Shown here piece after piece: positions 34,693 to 46,448 of a stretch of DNA of 64,000 nt (position 1 is the stretch's first letter; each line of letters begins with the position of its first letter). The position numbers were made by a program, and so were the translations under genes. Below the pieces are notes generated by a model, which saw only the letters and a program-made list of their open reading frames with translations, searched no databases and was not told where the DNA came from. Origin of the DNA: Achatina immaculata (Eukaryota > Mollusca > Gastropoda > Stylommatophora > Achatinidae); NCBI GenBank assembly GCA_009760885.1, contig CM019712.1, positions 27,759,816-27,823,815 on the forward strand. The letters run 5' to 3'.

Positions 34693-35272
34693 ACCTTAAG
34701 TGCCAAGGGCACATGGGGCTTCCGGATGGGTTTTCCATAAATGCCTGTACTTTGCCTTTTTTCTGCTCTTGCTCAACATCCTTTCTGTTGTTCTTCTCCA
34801 TGTCTCTTTTGGTCTGCCCTTACTTCTGTTCCCCTGTGGTGTCCATCTTAGTGCTATTTTTGGTAGTGAGTTGTCAGTCATTCGGAGCACATGTCCCAAC
34901 CATCGCCAGCGTCTTTCCTCAATAACTGCTGTCAGTGGCTTCATCTGCATTTCTGCCAACAAGATGTTATTTCTTATGGTGTTTGGCCAAAATATTTTTC
35001 TAATTCTTCGTAAACATTTAGTCTGGAAAGAATTCAACTTCTTTTCTATAGTTTTGGTGATTTTCCAGCATTCAGTTCCATAGAGTAGTACACTTAGAAC
35101 ATTACTCTTAAATATTCTGATTTTCATATTTATGCTTAGTTTTTTTAGATGTCCATATAGTCCGCAGCATTGCAAAAGCCTGGTTTGCTATAGTAAGTCT
35201 GCTGTTGATGTCCTCTGTGCTGTCTCCATTTTCTACTGCTCTACTGCAAAGGTATACAAATTCGTTGACCTC
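34693..35272 (-). mobile_element. LINE family D fragment, cut by the satellite
   Basis: The minus strand holds LSINMKIRIFKSNVLSVLLY, GTECWKITKTIEKKLNSFQT, RRWRWLGHVLRMTD and GRPKETWRRTTERML. At 35272 the element stops mid-sequence and satellite repeats resume. The second copy continues further (to about 42105). Confidence 0.85.
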
Positions 35273-35600
35273 TTCAACACTTAGATTACGGTCAACACTC
35301 AGAGTAAAGTCAACACTTAGATTAAAGTCAATACTCAGAGTAAAGTAACACTCAGATTAAAGTCAACAGTCAGAGTAAAGTCAACACTCAGAGTAAAGTC
35401 AACACTTACATTAAAGTCAACACTGGGAGTAAAGTCAACATTTAGATTAAAGTCAGCATTTAGTGTAAAGTTAACGCTCAGAGTAAAGTCAACACTCATA
35501 GTAAAATCGGGGCTCAGAGTAAAATCAGCATTCAGAGCAAAGTCAACACTTAGTGAAAGTTAAAACTTAGAGTAAAGTTAACACAGCGTGAAATCGTAAA
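35273..35600 (-). repeat. 18-bp satellite resumes after the FReD segment
   Basis: Same unit as 21290-32425, in the same orientation. A further piece lies at 36975-37200 because of the tandem duplication. Confidence 0.92.
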
Positions 35601-36977
35601 GAGGCGAGAACATTGTCAAGTTTAGATATTTGACTTGAGAAAATGAGAACATTTCAACGTTACACCAACGACATTATGAAAATCAGTACAAGAAGGCAAG
35701 TCAGTTATGTACGGTGTTCCATAACGAAAACTGCGGCTCTTACCAGGTTGTTATTTAAGATAGGGAATAACAGCTGGACAGATTTGAGTGTGACCATATC
35801 ACCCATTAGGGAACTGGTAGGTAACAGAAAGTCTAAACAATAACATAACTACGTGTATATACGAGTATGTCAACGCCATGCACATACGTCAAGTGCATTT
35901 CAACTGTATTTCCTACACGATTGCACAAAATGGAACAGGTAAAGAGTTATTTTGTTATTCACACCATTGTCTCATTATCATCATCATCATCAGGTGCCGT
36001 GCCGACTGGCGTTGGATATTATGCTTCTCCAGAGTACCCGATCCTTCATGCAGACCATCAGTTCAGTTGGTGATCTCTTCTCACGCCATCCCGTCAGACT
36101 GTCCAGTATCATTTCTCTTGGTCTTCCTCTTGATCTTCTTCCTTCTATTTTTCCTGTTGTTATAATATTTTCAATGCCCCCTCTTCTCATTGCATGTCCT
36201 ATGAACGTACACTGTTTCTCTCTTATTTTTTAACAAGATTTTTTTGTCTCTCCAGCTCTTCTCATACATTCTTCATTAGTTATTTGTGCTGTCCAGGGGA
36301 TTCGCTACATTCTTCTAATAAACCACATTTCTGCTGCTTCCAATGATTTTTGTGCAGACTTGCCTATTGTCCATGATTGACTTCCATATAACAAGATAGA
36401 TTCAATTAATAAATAACAAATAAAACACCATTGTCTACACCATGGAATATGAAAAAAAAATATTGTGGGTACGCATATTTGTATATTTGTATTTATCGCA
36501 TTCGATATGGATATAGATACTGTTGACTGAAACTTATGATGATTGGTTTAATTATGAATGCACTTCAGTGATACTAATGTCAGTTTCGTTCTTCTCTCTT
36601 CACTTGTAATAATGTATTTCGGTATATGTATATACATATAGGCATTCAATCTTCACTACTCCATGGTACTTCTCACCTATAGGCAGTTTATTGACGCTCA
36701 ACACAGGAATTCACTCGGCACTAACGCTGAATTAATCAACTAAGTGCTTTCAATGCCGATCACGTAAACATTTACTTCACGACCGATGATGATGATGTTG
36801 GCAGAAGAATTCACGTTACTGATATATAATGTCATACCTAAAACTGATCAGCAAACATGAACAAGAAATCTATATGACATGCATCTCAATATAAGATGGC
36901 TGCCACAGGATACTAAATGAAATATGACCCTATTCTCTCTCACAAGAAAAATTCTTAATCACAAACATTCTAACCAA
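35382..36977 (+). repeat. 1.6-kb tandem duplication, copy 1
   Basis: Repeated at 36975-38589 with few differences, including one extra 18-bp satellite unit in copy 2 that changes the offset from 1,593 to 1,611. It holds a piece of satellite, a short unrecognised ORF (35643-35843), a LINE B copy and about 550 bp of unrecognised AT-rich DNA. Confidence 0.93.
35973..36424 (-). mobile_element. LINE family B 3' fragment with a 12-bp target duplication
   Basis: The minus strand reads MRRGGIENIITTGKIEGRRS and RGRPREMILDSLTGW, with the (GAT)n tail at its left end. ACACCATTGTCT flanks it at 35961-35972 and 36425-36436. Confidence 0.92.
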
Positions 36978-38589
36978 CACTCAGAGTAAAGTCAACACTT
37001 ACATTAAAGTCAACACTGAGAGTAAAGTCAACATTTAGATTAAAGTCAGCATTTAGTGTAAAGTTAACGCTCAGAGTAAAGTCAACACTCATAGTAAAAT
37101 CAGTGCTCAGAGTAAAATCAGCATTCAGAGCAAAGTCAACGCTTAGTGAAAGTCAAAACTCAGAGTAAAGTCAACACTCAGAGTAAAGTCAACACAGCGT
37201 GAAATCGTAAAGAGGCGAGAACATTGTCAAGTTTAGATATTTGACTTGAGAAAATGAGAACATTTCAACGTTACACCAACGACATTATGAAAATCAGTAC
37301 AAGAAGGCAAGTCAGTTATGTACGGTGTTCCATAACGAAAACTGCGGCTCTTACCAGGTTGTTATTTAAGATAGGGAATAACAGCTGGACAGATTTGAGT
37401 GTGACCATATCACCCATTAGGGAACTGGTAGGTAACAGAAAGTCTAAACAATAACATAACTACGTGTATATACGAGTATGTCAACGCCATGCACATACGT
37501 CAAGTGCATTTCAACTGTATTTCCTACACGATTGCACAAAATGGAACAGGTAAAGAGTTATTTTGTTATTCACACCATTGTCTCATTATCATCATCATCA
37601 TCAGGTGCCGTGCCGACTGGCGTTGGATATTATGCTTCTCCAGAGTACCCGATCCTTCATGCAGACCATCAGTTCAGTTGGTGATCTCTTCTCACGCCAT
37701 CCGTCAGACTGTCCAGTATCATTTCTCTTGGTCTTCCTCTTGATCTTCTTCCTTCTATTTTTCCTGTTGTTATAATATTTTCAATGCCCCCTCTTCTCAT
37801 TGCATGTCCTATGAACGTACACTGTTTCTCTCTTATTTTTTAACAAGATTTTTTTGTCTCTCCAGCTCTTCTCATACATTCTTCATTAGTTATTTGTGCT
37901 GTCCAGGGGATTCGCTACATTCTTCTAATAAACCACATTTCTGCTGCTTCCAATGATTTTTGTGCAGACTTGCCTATTGTCCATGATTGACTTCCATATA
38001 ACAAGATAGATTCAATTAATAAATAACAAATAAAACACCATTGTCTACACCATGGAATATGAAAAAAAATATTGTGGGTACGCATATTTTGTATATTTGT
38101 ATTTATCGCATTCGATATGGATATAGATACTGTTGACTGAAACTTATGATGATTGGTTTAATTATGAATGCACTTCAGTGATACTAATGTCAGTTTCGTT
38201 CTTCTGTCTTCACTTGTAATAATGTACTTCGGTATATGTATATACATATAGGCATTCAATCTTCACTACTCCATGGTACTTCTCACCTATAGGCAGTTTA
38301 TTGACGCTCAACACAGGAATTCACTCGGCACTAACGCTGAATTAATCAACTAAGTGCTTTCAATGCCGATCACGTAAACATTTACTTCACGACCGATGAT
38401 GATGATGTTGGCAGAAGAATTCACGTTACTGATATATAATGTCATACCTAAAACTGATCAGCAAACATGAACAAGAAATCTATATGACATGCATCTCAAT
38501 ATAAGATGGCTGCCACAGGATACTAAATGAAATATGACCCTATTCTCTCTCACAAGAAAAATTCTTAATCACAAACATTCTAACCAACG
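36975..38589 (+). repeat. 1.6-kb tandem duplication, copy 2
   Basis: Second copy of 35382-36977. One base is missing near 37702, and a few substitutions are present. Confidence 0.93.
37584..38034 (-). mobile_element. LINE family B fragment (duplicate of 35973-36424)
   Basis: Carried by the 1.6-kb duplication, with its ACACCATTGTCT flanks at 37572-37583 and 38035-38046. Confidence 0.92.
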
Positions 38590-38704
38590 CTGACAGTCAC
38601 AAGTTCCACAGTTAAGGTATTCAACACGTAAAGACAAATATAAACTTATATGACTCACATGGATCCTTAAACTTCCATCTGGCACCAGATACAAATTTAG
38701 CCTT

Positions 38705-40000
38705 AGTCAGTCATTTGCATGTCCCTTGTGGATCTTTGCCTCCCTAACAGCTCTCCTGTAGGCCTCTCGGTTGTGAGCAAGATGCTCTGCTGCCGATGCT
38801 TCCATTTGCAGATTATAAATGATATCTTGCGGCAATCTTCGCCTTGGTCTTCCTCTCTTTCTTTTTCCCATTATGTACCCTTCCAAGCTGTCTTCTCTAA
38901 ATTTTCATAAAGTGTAATGTGTCCAAAATATTTAGGTTTTCTCTCTTTAATCCTCTTTATTAGCCAGCCTTTTACAATATTAAGTTCGTGTAGTATGGAT
39001 ATATTTGTTCTTGTTTGTGTCCATGATATTTGAAGAACTACATATACATTTATGTGTTTCTCAGCTGTGTTGTTAAATGTCCAGGTCTCACAGGCATATG
39101 TTGCAATGGGAAAGATGCATGCCCCTAAGAATCTTATTTTTGCAGTTCTGTCTGTTCCTCTCCACAGATTCTTTAGTTGGTTTATTTTTTGAAGAGCGAC
39201 ATATGTCCTCCTTTTAATTTCCCTCATTGTATCTCCATTATTTGTTAGTAATGATTCAATATATTCAAAGCTCTACACCTCGTCTAATTTTTCCTTATTG
39301 ATATTTATCTCCACTTCTTCCAGTTTTTCCTCATTGATACATATTTCAGTTGCCTTGTTTGTTCTGTCAGTTGTCATCAATTTAGTTTTCTTCGCATTAA
39401 GATAGAGGTGTTGATCTTCACTATACTTACGGACTGATATGATTAGTTTTTCCATTCCTTTTTGTGTTGTGGACAGTAATACTGTGATCATCAGCATATC
39501 TAATCTCTGATATTTCATAACCTCAAATTTTTATGACATCGTAATATTCTTTGTCTACATCTTCTCTAACATTCCTCATTATATTTTCAGTATACAAGTT
39601 AAATAAGTAAGGTGACAAAATGCACTCCTGACAGACCCCTTGTTATGTCAAACCAAATCTTGTTTTAACATTTATCCTTACTGCTGCCTGTTGGTTTAGA
39701 TACAATAGTGATATTAATTGTATCAAATGTGTTGGAAATACCATTTTTTCCATTATTACCCAAAGTTACTGGTGTTGTACACAATCAAATGCCTTTGAAT
39801 AGTCTATAAAGATAAACATAGATTCACATTAAATTATCTGCATTTCTCTATTATTAATCTTATATTGAATACGTGGTCTCGTATTCCTCTTCCTTGTCTA
39901 AAACCAGCTTGGACCATATTGACTTCGTCTATTTTATTACGAATTGTGCTCATTATGATTTTAATAGAATTTTACTGACATATTAGCTCCCCACAGACTC
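38705..40000 (-). mobile_element. LINE family A, longest copy (RT core to 3' end)
   Basis: Minus strand, in order: KIIMSTIRNKIDEV and NMVQAGFRQGRGIRDHVFN (RT motif region near 39850-39960), a run of stops, then EIRYADDHS (catalytic YADD near 39490-39505). In shifted frames KYSEDQHLYLNAKKTKLMTT, MREIKRRTYVALQKINQLKN and IKERKPKYFGHITLYENLEK follow, with the GGGACATGCAAAT terminus at 38715-38728. It is the best template for the family in this window. The many frame breaks show it is inactive. Confidence 0.88.
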
Positions 40001-40029
40001 CAAATAATGTTCGCTGTTCTTTATTACAG

Positions 40030-40708
40030 GATATGAGCTTGGTACATTGCCGAAAGGAACACACAGTCTTGTCTGAACTTAAAGTGTCCAGATTTACCAC
40101 CCAGAACCTGTAGAGATGTTAAGACACAACAACCCAGAGCAGTAGCTACGTTGGCAGACGGACTTGAAGTGTTGTGTGACACACAGACAGACGGTGGAGG
40201 CTGGATTGTCATACAAAGTCGGAAGAGCTCAGACGTGGACTTCTACAGGAACTGGACAGATTACAAATATGGATTCGGGAAACTCAAAGGCAATTTATGG
40301 TTTGGCAATGAGAAGATTCATCGTTTAACAACCCAGCGTCAGTACCAACTGAGGGTAGACTTTACTTTCAACAATTCAGATTTCTTCGCTGTTTATTCCA
40401 ATTTTCGTGTGCTCAGTGAATCTGAAAATTATCGACTTGAAGTTGGTGGTTACTCAGGCAACGCTGGAGACAGCCTTCAGTACCAAAACGGAATGTCATT
40501 TACCACTCCGGACCGGGACAATGATTTGATCAACGATAACTGTGCCCAGGAGTTTCGCGGAGCTTTCTGGTATAGAGACTGCCACTTGGTTAATCTGAAC
40601 GGTCAGTGGGGTTCGACGGAGTATGGTGAAGGTGTAAACTGGTACAATGTCACTGACCACTTCCATTCAGCTACGTCGACTGAAATGAAAATAAGACCAG
40701 TGGACTGA
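40030..40708 (+). pseudogene. Second copy of the FReD exon, frameshifted
   Basis: Same acceptor (ending at 40029) and same exon as 33334-34013, but one A is missing in the GGAAAC run near 40056-40060. Entered in the same phase, it meets a TGA at 40074 after about 15 codons. Downstream of the lesion the frame is open, and its 185 final codons encode the same residues as copy 1. The two substitutions I found there (CCA to CCG, TAC to TAT) are silent. No signal-peptide exon for this copy is seen in the window, and its AATAAA is lost. It may be a recent pseudo-exon, an alternative exon disabled by one base, or an assembly or consensus error. Confidence 0.85.
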
Positions 40709-41174
40709 CATAAGTACGTTAGATATACAGGCTGACACAGATTTTTTTTCGGAAACTGGTGATCCTACATCCCTTCTAATCCCAACCTGTATTTTGCTAC
40801 ACGGGCAGTAGATGGCGCTGTATGTAACATACAGAACCATGCGAGGAAAGACATTTGCAGATAATATCAAGTTATTCTCATTTGTGTAATTCATTTTGTT
40901 TCTTTCATTCACTTTTTTCCAGTGCTATATTTAGTTTTCTTGAAGTTTTCTTTTCTCTCATTTATTTTTGTGTCACCTCTATAATCCGACAGGATTTAGG
41001 AGCAACAGTTGCCTGGAAACTGATATCCGATCTGTATCTTTTATCAACATCAATAAGAGAAATATATAAATCACACAGATTTCTTTTGTTTCATTCCACA
41101 CGATATATTTGTGTGTGTGCGTGCGTGCATGCATGCGTGCGTGTGTGTGTGTGTGTTTGTTTGTTCTTCTTCTC

Positions 41175-42105
41175 CTTCAGCTTTCCAAGCCACTAAGCCT
41201 CATTGCTGCAGATAAAGTTCGCCTCCATTCCTCTCTATTCCTAATCTTCTCTCTCCAGTTGGTGACACCAATTTCTTTTATATCCTCTTCTATGTTGTCT
41301 TTCCATCTCTGTCTTGGTTCACCCTTTGGTCCTGTTTCCCTCATCTCTTGTCTCTTTCTCTCTCTCTCTCTCTCTAAACCTTAAGTGCCAAGGGCACATG
41401 GGGCTTCCGGATGGATTTTCCATAAATGCCTGTACTTTGCCTTTTTTCTGCTCTTGCTCAGGTGAGCCCTCTATTGCTCAACATCCTCTCTGTTGTTCTT
41501 CTCCATGTCTCTTTTGGTCTGCCCTTACTTCTGTTCCCCTGTGGTGTCCATCTTAGTGCTATTTTTGGTAGCGAGTTGTCAGTCATTCGGAGCACATGTC
41601 CCAACCATCGCCAGCGTCTTTCCTCAATAATTGCTGTCAGTGGCTTCATCTGCATTTCTGCCAACAAGATGTTATTTCTTATGGTGTTTGGCCAAAATAT
41701 TTTTCTAATTCTTCGTAAACATTTAGTCTGGAAAGAATTCAACTTCTTTTCTATAGTTTTGGTGATTTTCCAGCATTCAGTTCCATAGAGTAGTACACTT
41801 AGAACATTACTCTTAAATATTCTGATTTTCATATTTATGCTTAGTTTTTTAGATGTCCATATAGTCCGCAGCATTGCAAAAGCCTGGTTTGCTATAGTAA
41901 GTCTGCTGTTGATGTCCTCTGTGCTGTCTCCATTTTCTACTGCTCTACTGCAAAGGTATACAAATTCGTTGACCTCTTCTACTAACTTGCTATCTACTCT
42001 GAGTATATTTATGTTGTTCACAGTTTGCTTCATTTACTTTGTCTTTCCTACGTTGATCTTTAGTCCTATGTTGTTTGCATCTCTTGTGCATACATCATTT
42101 TCGTT
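41175..42105 (-). mobile_element. LINE E and LINE D fragments, second copy
   Basis: Corresponds to 34488-35272 but continues past the point where copy 1 is cut. The extra part reads VNNINILRVDSKLVEEVNEF and VYLCSRAVENGDSTEDINSR, and the start of IGLKINVGKTK near 42060-42080. A (CT)n run at 41355-41375 separates E from D. Confidence 0.85.
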
Positions 42106-42444
42106 TTTCTCTTCTCTTCCATTTTTCTACATGCCCCAGCCAGCGTAGTCTGTTCAGTTTCAAGACAGTTATAACTTGTTGGAATTTACATAAGCTGTTC
42201 AGTTCAGTGTTCTTTCTAGCTTTCCATTCTCCACTGTTGGTATCCTTTATCGGTCCAAAGATCCTTCTAAGGATCTTGTTTTCAAAGATCTGCAATTGTT
42301 GTTCATCTTTCTTTCTTGTACTCCATGTTTCTGATCCATACATGACGGCTGGTCTTATTTAGTTTTGTAGAATATTTTGGTGTTTTGGGACAGTATTTTG
42401 GATTTTAACGGGTGTTTCAGGGCAAAGTATATTTTATTCTCTGT
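42106..42444 (-). mobile_element. LINE family F fragment, 3' part of a split copy
   Basis: The minus strand reads FALKHPLKSKILSQNTKIFY, a stop, then MYGSETWSTRKKDEQQLQIF, ENKILRRIFGPIKD and LNRLRWLGHVEKW. This follows on from the piece at 43181-43315, with LINE B inserted between them. Confidence 0.82.
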
Positions 42445-42457
42445 ACTCTGCTTTTAA

Positions 42458-43167
42458 GTGAACAGAAAGGCCTTACTTTGAACATCAAAAAGACAGAGAC
42501 TATGGTTATATCTAAGAAACAGAATCCACCAGCATGCAGTATTAAATTAAACGGAACTATTCTAAAACAGGTGCAGAAATTCAAATACCTTGGAGCAGTA
42601 ATAACTTCAGATGGGAAATGCAGAACATAAATTAGGAACAGAATAGGCCAAGCAAATACTGCATTTCAGAGAATGAGAAACATATTAACCAACACATCCT
42701 TATCAATGAATGTTAAAAAACGAGTCCTAAAATGCTATATTGAACCTATCTTGTTATATGGAAGTGAATCATGGACAATAGGCGAGTCTGCACAAAAATC
42801 ATTGGAAGCAGCAGAAATGTGGTGTATTAGAAGAATGTTGCGAATCCCCTGGACAGCAAAAATAACTAATGAAGAATGTAGGAGAAGAGCTGGAGAGACA
42901 GATAAACCTTGTCAAAAAGATAAGAGAGAGGCAATGTACTTTCATAGGACATGCAATGAGAAGAGGGGGCATTGAAAATATTATAACAACAGGAAAAATA
43001 GAAGGAAGAAGATCAAGAGGAAGACCAAGAGAAATGATACTGGACAGTCTGACGGGATGGTGTGAGAGGAGATCACCAACTGAGCTGATGGCCTGCATGA
43101 AGGTTCGCGTACTCTGGAGAAGCATAATAGCCAACGCCAGTCGGCACGGCACATGATGGTGATGATG
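42458..43167 (+). mobile_element. LINE family B, longest intact 3' copy, with a 13-bp target duplication
   Basis: Encodes LNIKKTETMVIS, SIKLNGTILKQVQKFKYLGA, VITSDGKCR, a stop, YGSESWTIGESAQKSLEAAE, RRMLRIPWTAKITNEE and RRSRGRPREMILDSLTGWCE, ending in a (GAT)n-like tail. ACTCTGCTTTTAA flanks it at 42445-42457 and 43168-43180. Its host is LINE F. Confidence 0.92.
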
Positions 43168-43180
43168 ACTCTGCTTTTAA

Positions 43181-43315
43181 TTTCCTCGCTTGATGTGTTG
43201 ATTCTGTTGAAGATTGTGCCTAGATATTTGTATGTTTCTACTTTCCTAATAATCACCTCTCCAACATTTATATAATCTGGATCATTCTGGCTCTGGTCTC
43301 TTGATATTTTCATAT
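43181..43315 (-). mobile_element. LINE family F fragment, 5' part of the split copy
   Basis: The minus strand reads YINVGEVIIRKVETYKYLGT, then IFNRINTSSEEIKSRV, the segment just after the RT palm. The coding sense continues at 42444 on the other side of the LINE B insert. Confidence 0.8.
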
Positions 43316-43321
43316 ACTCTT

Positions 43322-43325
<4 letters not shown>

Positions 43326-43360
<35 letters not shown>

Positions 43361-43375
43361 TATACATATATACAC
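43326..43375 (+). repeat. (TA)n microsatellite
   Basis: TA dinucleotide run with CATA interruptions. Confidence 0.9.
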
Positions 43376-43418
43376 ATATTTATAAGAATTATACTCAATA
43401 AAGATGGACTAATACTTC

Positions 43419-43851
43419 TTTCCCATCGCAACATATGCCTGTGAGACCTGGACACTTAACACAACAGCTGAGAAACCCATAAATGCCTTGTAGTATAAAT
43501 GCTACAGAAGTGTTCTTCAAATATCATAGACACAAACAAGAACAAATATATCAATACTACAAGAACTTAAAATTGAAAAACGCTGGCTAGTAAAGAGGAT
43601 TAAAGAGAGAAAACATAAATAATTTTGACACACTAAACTTCATGATAATGTAGATAAAATCTTCTTAGAAGGGTATATAATGGAAAAAAGAAAGAGAGGA
43701 AGACCAAGGCGAAGATGGCTGCAATACATGGTTGATGATCTGCAAATGGATGCATCAGCAACAGGCTGTCTTGCTCACAACCGAGAGGCCTACAGATGTG
43801 TTGTTAGGGAGGCAAAGTTCCGCAAGGGACATGCAAATGAATGAATTAATG
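43419..43851 (+). mobile_element. LINE family A fragment with an 8-bp target duplication
   Basis: Starts at CATCGCAACATATGCCTGTG, the RFLGACIFPIATYACE region of the element, and runs through RKRGRPRRRWL to a GAAT-type tail. AATACTTC flanks it at 43411-43418 and 43852-43859. More diverged than the copies at 7616 and 15615. Confidence 0.88.
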
Positions 43852-43864
43852 AATACTTCCAATG

Positions 43865-44890
43865 GACAATGAATGAATGAAGAACAAAATATTATGCTAT
43901 AGATAAATGCACATAACTGACATGTAACTTCATTCATATCAAATTATAAAGCAGTATCGAGGCTTCACTGAGGAAGTTAATTGAAATGGTATCGGAACGA
44001 CAGGAACTGATCTCGAAAACTGATGTTGAATCTAATCTCAAATAATTCTAAACATCTTTTAATCTTTCATCTGAAAGTTAACCAGAAGTAGATAAACCGT
44101 TTCTTCAGCTCTCAGACATAAGGTAAGCGCTACAGCAATTATTAGTTGACACAACACACCTTGCAACAGCTCATCAACTTGGCGTAAACATTCCAGCAGC
44201 ACATTTAATGAATGGGCTTGATGAACATGGAAATTGTGGCTCACATAAAAACAATGACGATACGTCGGCAGGTTTCCCTGCCATATGGCAATCCAGCATA
44301 CAAACAAGAAACATACCAAGTACCCCAAAAAAAAAAAACAACACCCAAAAGAAAATTGCTACATAAAAATATAAACCGGACTACATGATGACGACAGTGG
44401 CTACACACGACCACACTGAACCACAGTCACATGAACACTAACCCACTCAGCCTAAAAATCATGCCGCCACGAGACCCCAAAATCACGTGACATTTTCTGG
44501 AAGCTCCTGGAGACTTGCTCTCGACAGTACAAAGATGCCTACAAACCAAGTGCGGTATTTTCCTTCCAAACAAACACGAATTACAGGAATACCTCGCATA
44601 TTGCAACAATTATAATAAACAGAATATGATAACTAGTTGGCGCTACAGTGCAAAACGTAATACACCCGAATAACAGATGTAGTACAAAAGAAAATGGAGC
44701 CCATTTAAAAACATACAAATAATGAATAATAAATGTGAAGAAAGTTACATACGCAGACATACACTGGCTGTCTATAATGTTTATAATCCATCTAATTTTG
44801 CATCCATGTAATATAATTTAACCTGCATTACGGAGACGAAGATGGTGTCCAGTCTGACTGTCATCTACCCATAGCTGATATCCTAGTAAA
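43865..44890. other. No recognised gene
   Basis: AT-rich. Two short minus-strand ORFs (44059-44328, 44427-44609) match nothing I know. Confidence 0.4.
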
Positions 44891-44894
44891 CAAC

Positions 44895-45595
44895 CACAAC
44901 TGACTTCCTAGCCAATTAGCTGACTTCCTAGCGAATTACACATAACTGATTAGTCAATTACACATAACTGACTTCCTAGCCAATTAAACATAACTGACTT
45001 CATAGCCAGTTACACATAATTGACTTCCTAGCCAATTACACATAGCTGACTTCCTAGTCAATTAGCTGACGTCCTAGCCAATTACACATAGCTTACTTCC
45101 TAGCCAATTACGCATACTGACTTCCTAGCCAATTACACATAGCTGACTTCCTAGCCAATTAACTGACTTCCTAGCCAATTACAACTTAGTTGACTTCCTA
45201 GCAAATTAGCTGCCTTTCTAGCCAATTACACATAGCTGACTTCCTAGCCAATTACACATAGCTGACTTCCTAGCCAATTACACATAGCTGACTTCCTAGC
45301 CAATTACACATACCTGACTTGATAGCCAACTATCCATAGATGACATCCTAGCAAATTACCCATAGGTGACTTCCTAGCCAACTTCATATAACTGAGTTCC
45401 TAGCCAACTACACATAGCTGACTTCCTAGCCAACTACACATAGCTGACTTCCTAGCCAACTACACATAGCTGACTTCCTAGCCAACTACACATAGCTGAC
45501 TTCCTAGCCAACAACACATAGCTGACTTCCTAGCCAACTACACATAGCTAACTTCCTAGCCAACAACACATAGCTGCCTTGATAGTGTCGCAGTT
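44895..45595 (+). repeat. 26-bp tandem repeat, about 27 copies
   Basis: The unit is CATAGCTGACTTCCTAGCC followed by AATTACA. The right half switches to a CCAACTACA subtype, so the array holds two blocks of differing age or source. Confidence 0.92.
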
Positions 45596-45929
45596 TGCGA
45601 ACAATAGCTGACTAGAACCCCTCTCTGTATGTATCTCCAGAAACAGGCCTAACCCTTTTAAGTAGGCAAGGATCATTACTCTTGGATGGATGCTGCCGCG
45701 CTCGGTGGAGTAGATATGGGGTTGTCCTGAATGCAATGAAGCCATAGTCTGAATTTTAAACTTTGAACTTTGAACTTCGGTAAAAAAAAAATACCCCACA
45801 CTCTCTGGCCATTTAGCGCCACTCAGTGACTGCTAAAAATAGCGGCTGTAACTCGTTCCCAGTCCAGGACAAAGCGGACCATCAGTATCTTTATTGTGTG
45901 GACAGCGTAGGACTGAGCTCCAGTGAAGA

Positions 45930-46300
45930 AGAAGAAGATCGCCACCACGCGGGCAGACATAAAGTGGAGGAGAGAAATTCTCAAAAAACCAGCTGTTTAA
46001 CGTAAGAAAAGAATAGTGAGAGTAAAACAAACGAAAATAAAAATGTGATGAGTAATTCATCTGACATAGGGTATTCAAAAACACTCTAATGAAACATATA
46101 AACAACAAAGTACCATGATGTCGTTCACTTCAGTTTAAGATTAGCAATCGTTGTAGAGAAACAGAAGGCAGACACAATAGAAAAGAAACGTTACACCTAG
46201 TTTATCTAACTGTCAGAACAGCCGGAACGAACATAAAAACAGAACTTCTGAGATACATACAATAAAGAGACATTATAAGTGGAGATAATAGATATGTAGT
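45930..46300 (+). repeat. Dispersed repeat G (copy 3), empty of LINE B
   Basis: Similar to 16180-16450 joined directly to 16919-17010. AGTTTATCTA at 46199-46208 is the pre-insertion equivalent of the AGTTTACCTA duplicated around the LINE B at 16455-16908. Confidence 0.7.
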
Positions 46301-46447
46301 ATTTGAAATTAACAAGGAAAAACAAAAATAATGAAATTTCCCATTAATCTGGAAGGAAGAATATACGTAGAAGGAGCAGATGTTGAAGAAGTAAACCAGT
46401 GTGCATACTTTGGCAGCTTCATAGCCCAGGATGGTGACACCAGAATG
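46290..46447 (+). mobile_element. LINE family C fragment
   Basis: Reads KFPINLEGRIYVEGADVEEV, then NQCAYFGSFIAQDGDTRM, matching INQNGKIHVEWTYIEEVNQF onward of the copy at 10345-11117. It is cut off by the 32-bp array. Confidence 0.8.
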
Positions 46448-46448
46448 A

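Noticed and set aside
34696..35175. Independent gene on minus (159 codons)
   Set aside because: It is the LINE D reverse-transcriptase tail, repeated at 41458-42033.
35643..35843. 66-codon ORF duplicated identically at 37254-37454
   Set aside because: Identity is explained by the recent 1.6-kb duplication. No homology recognised and no signals around it.
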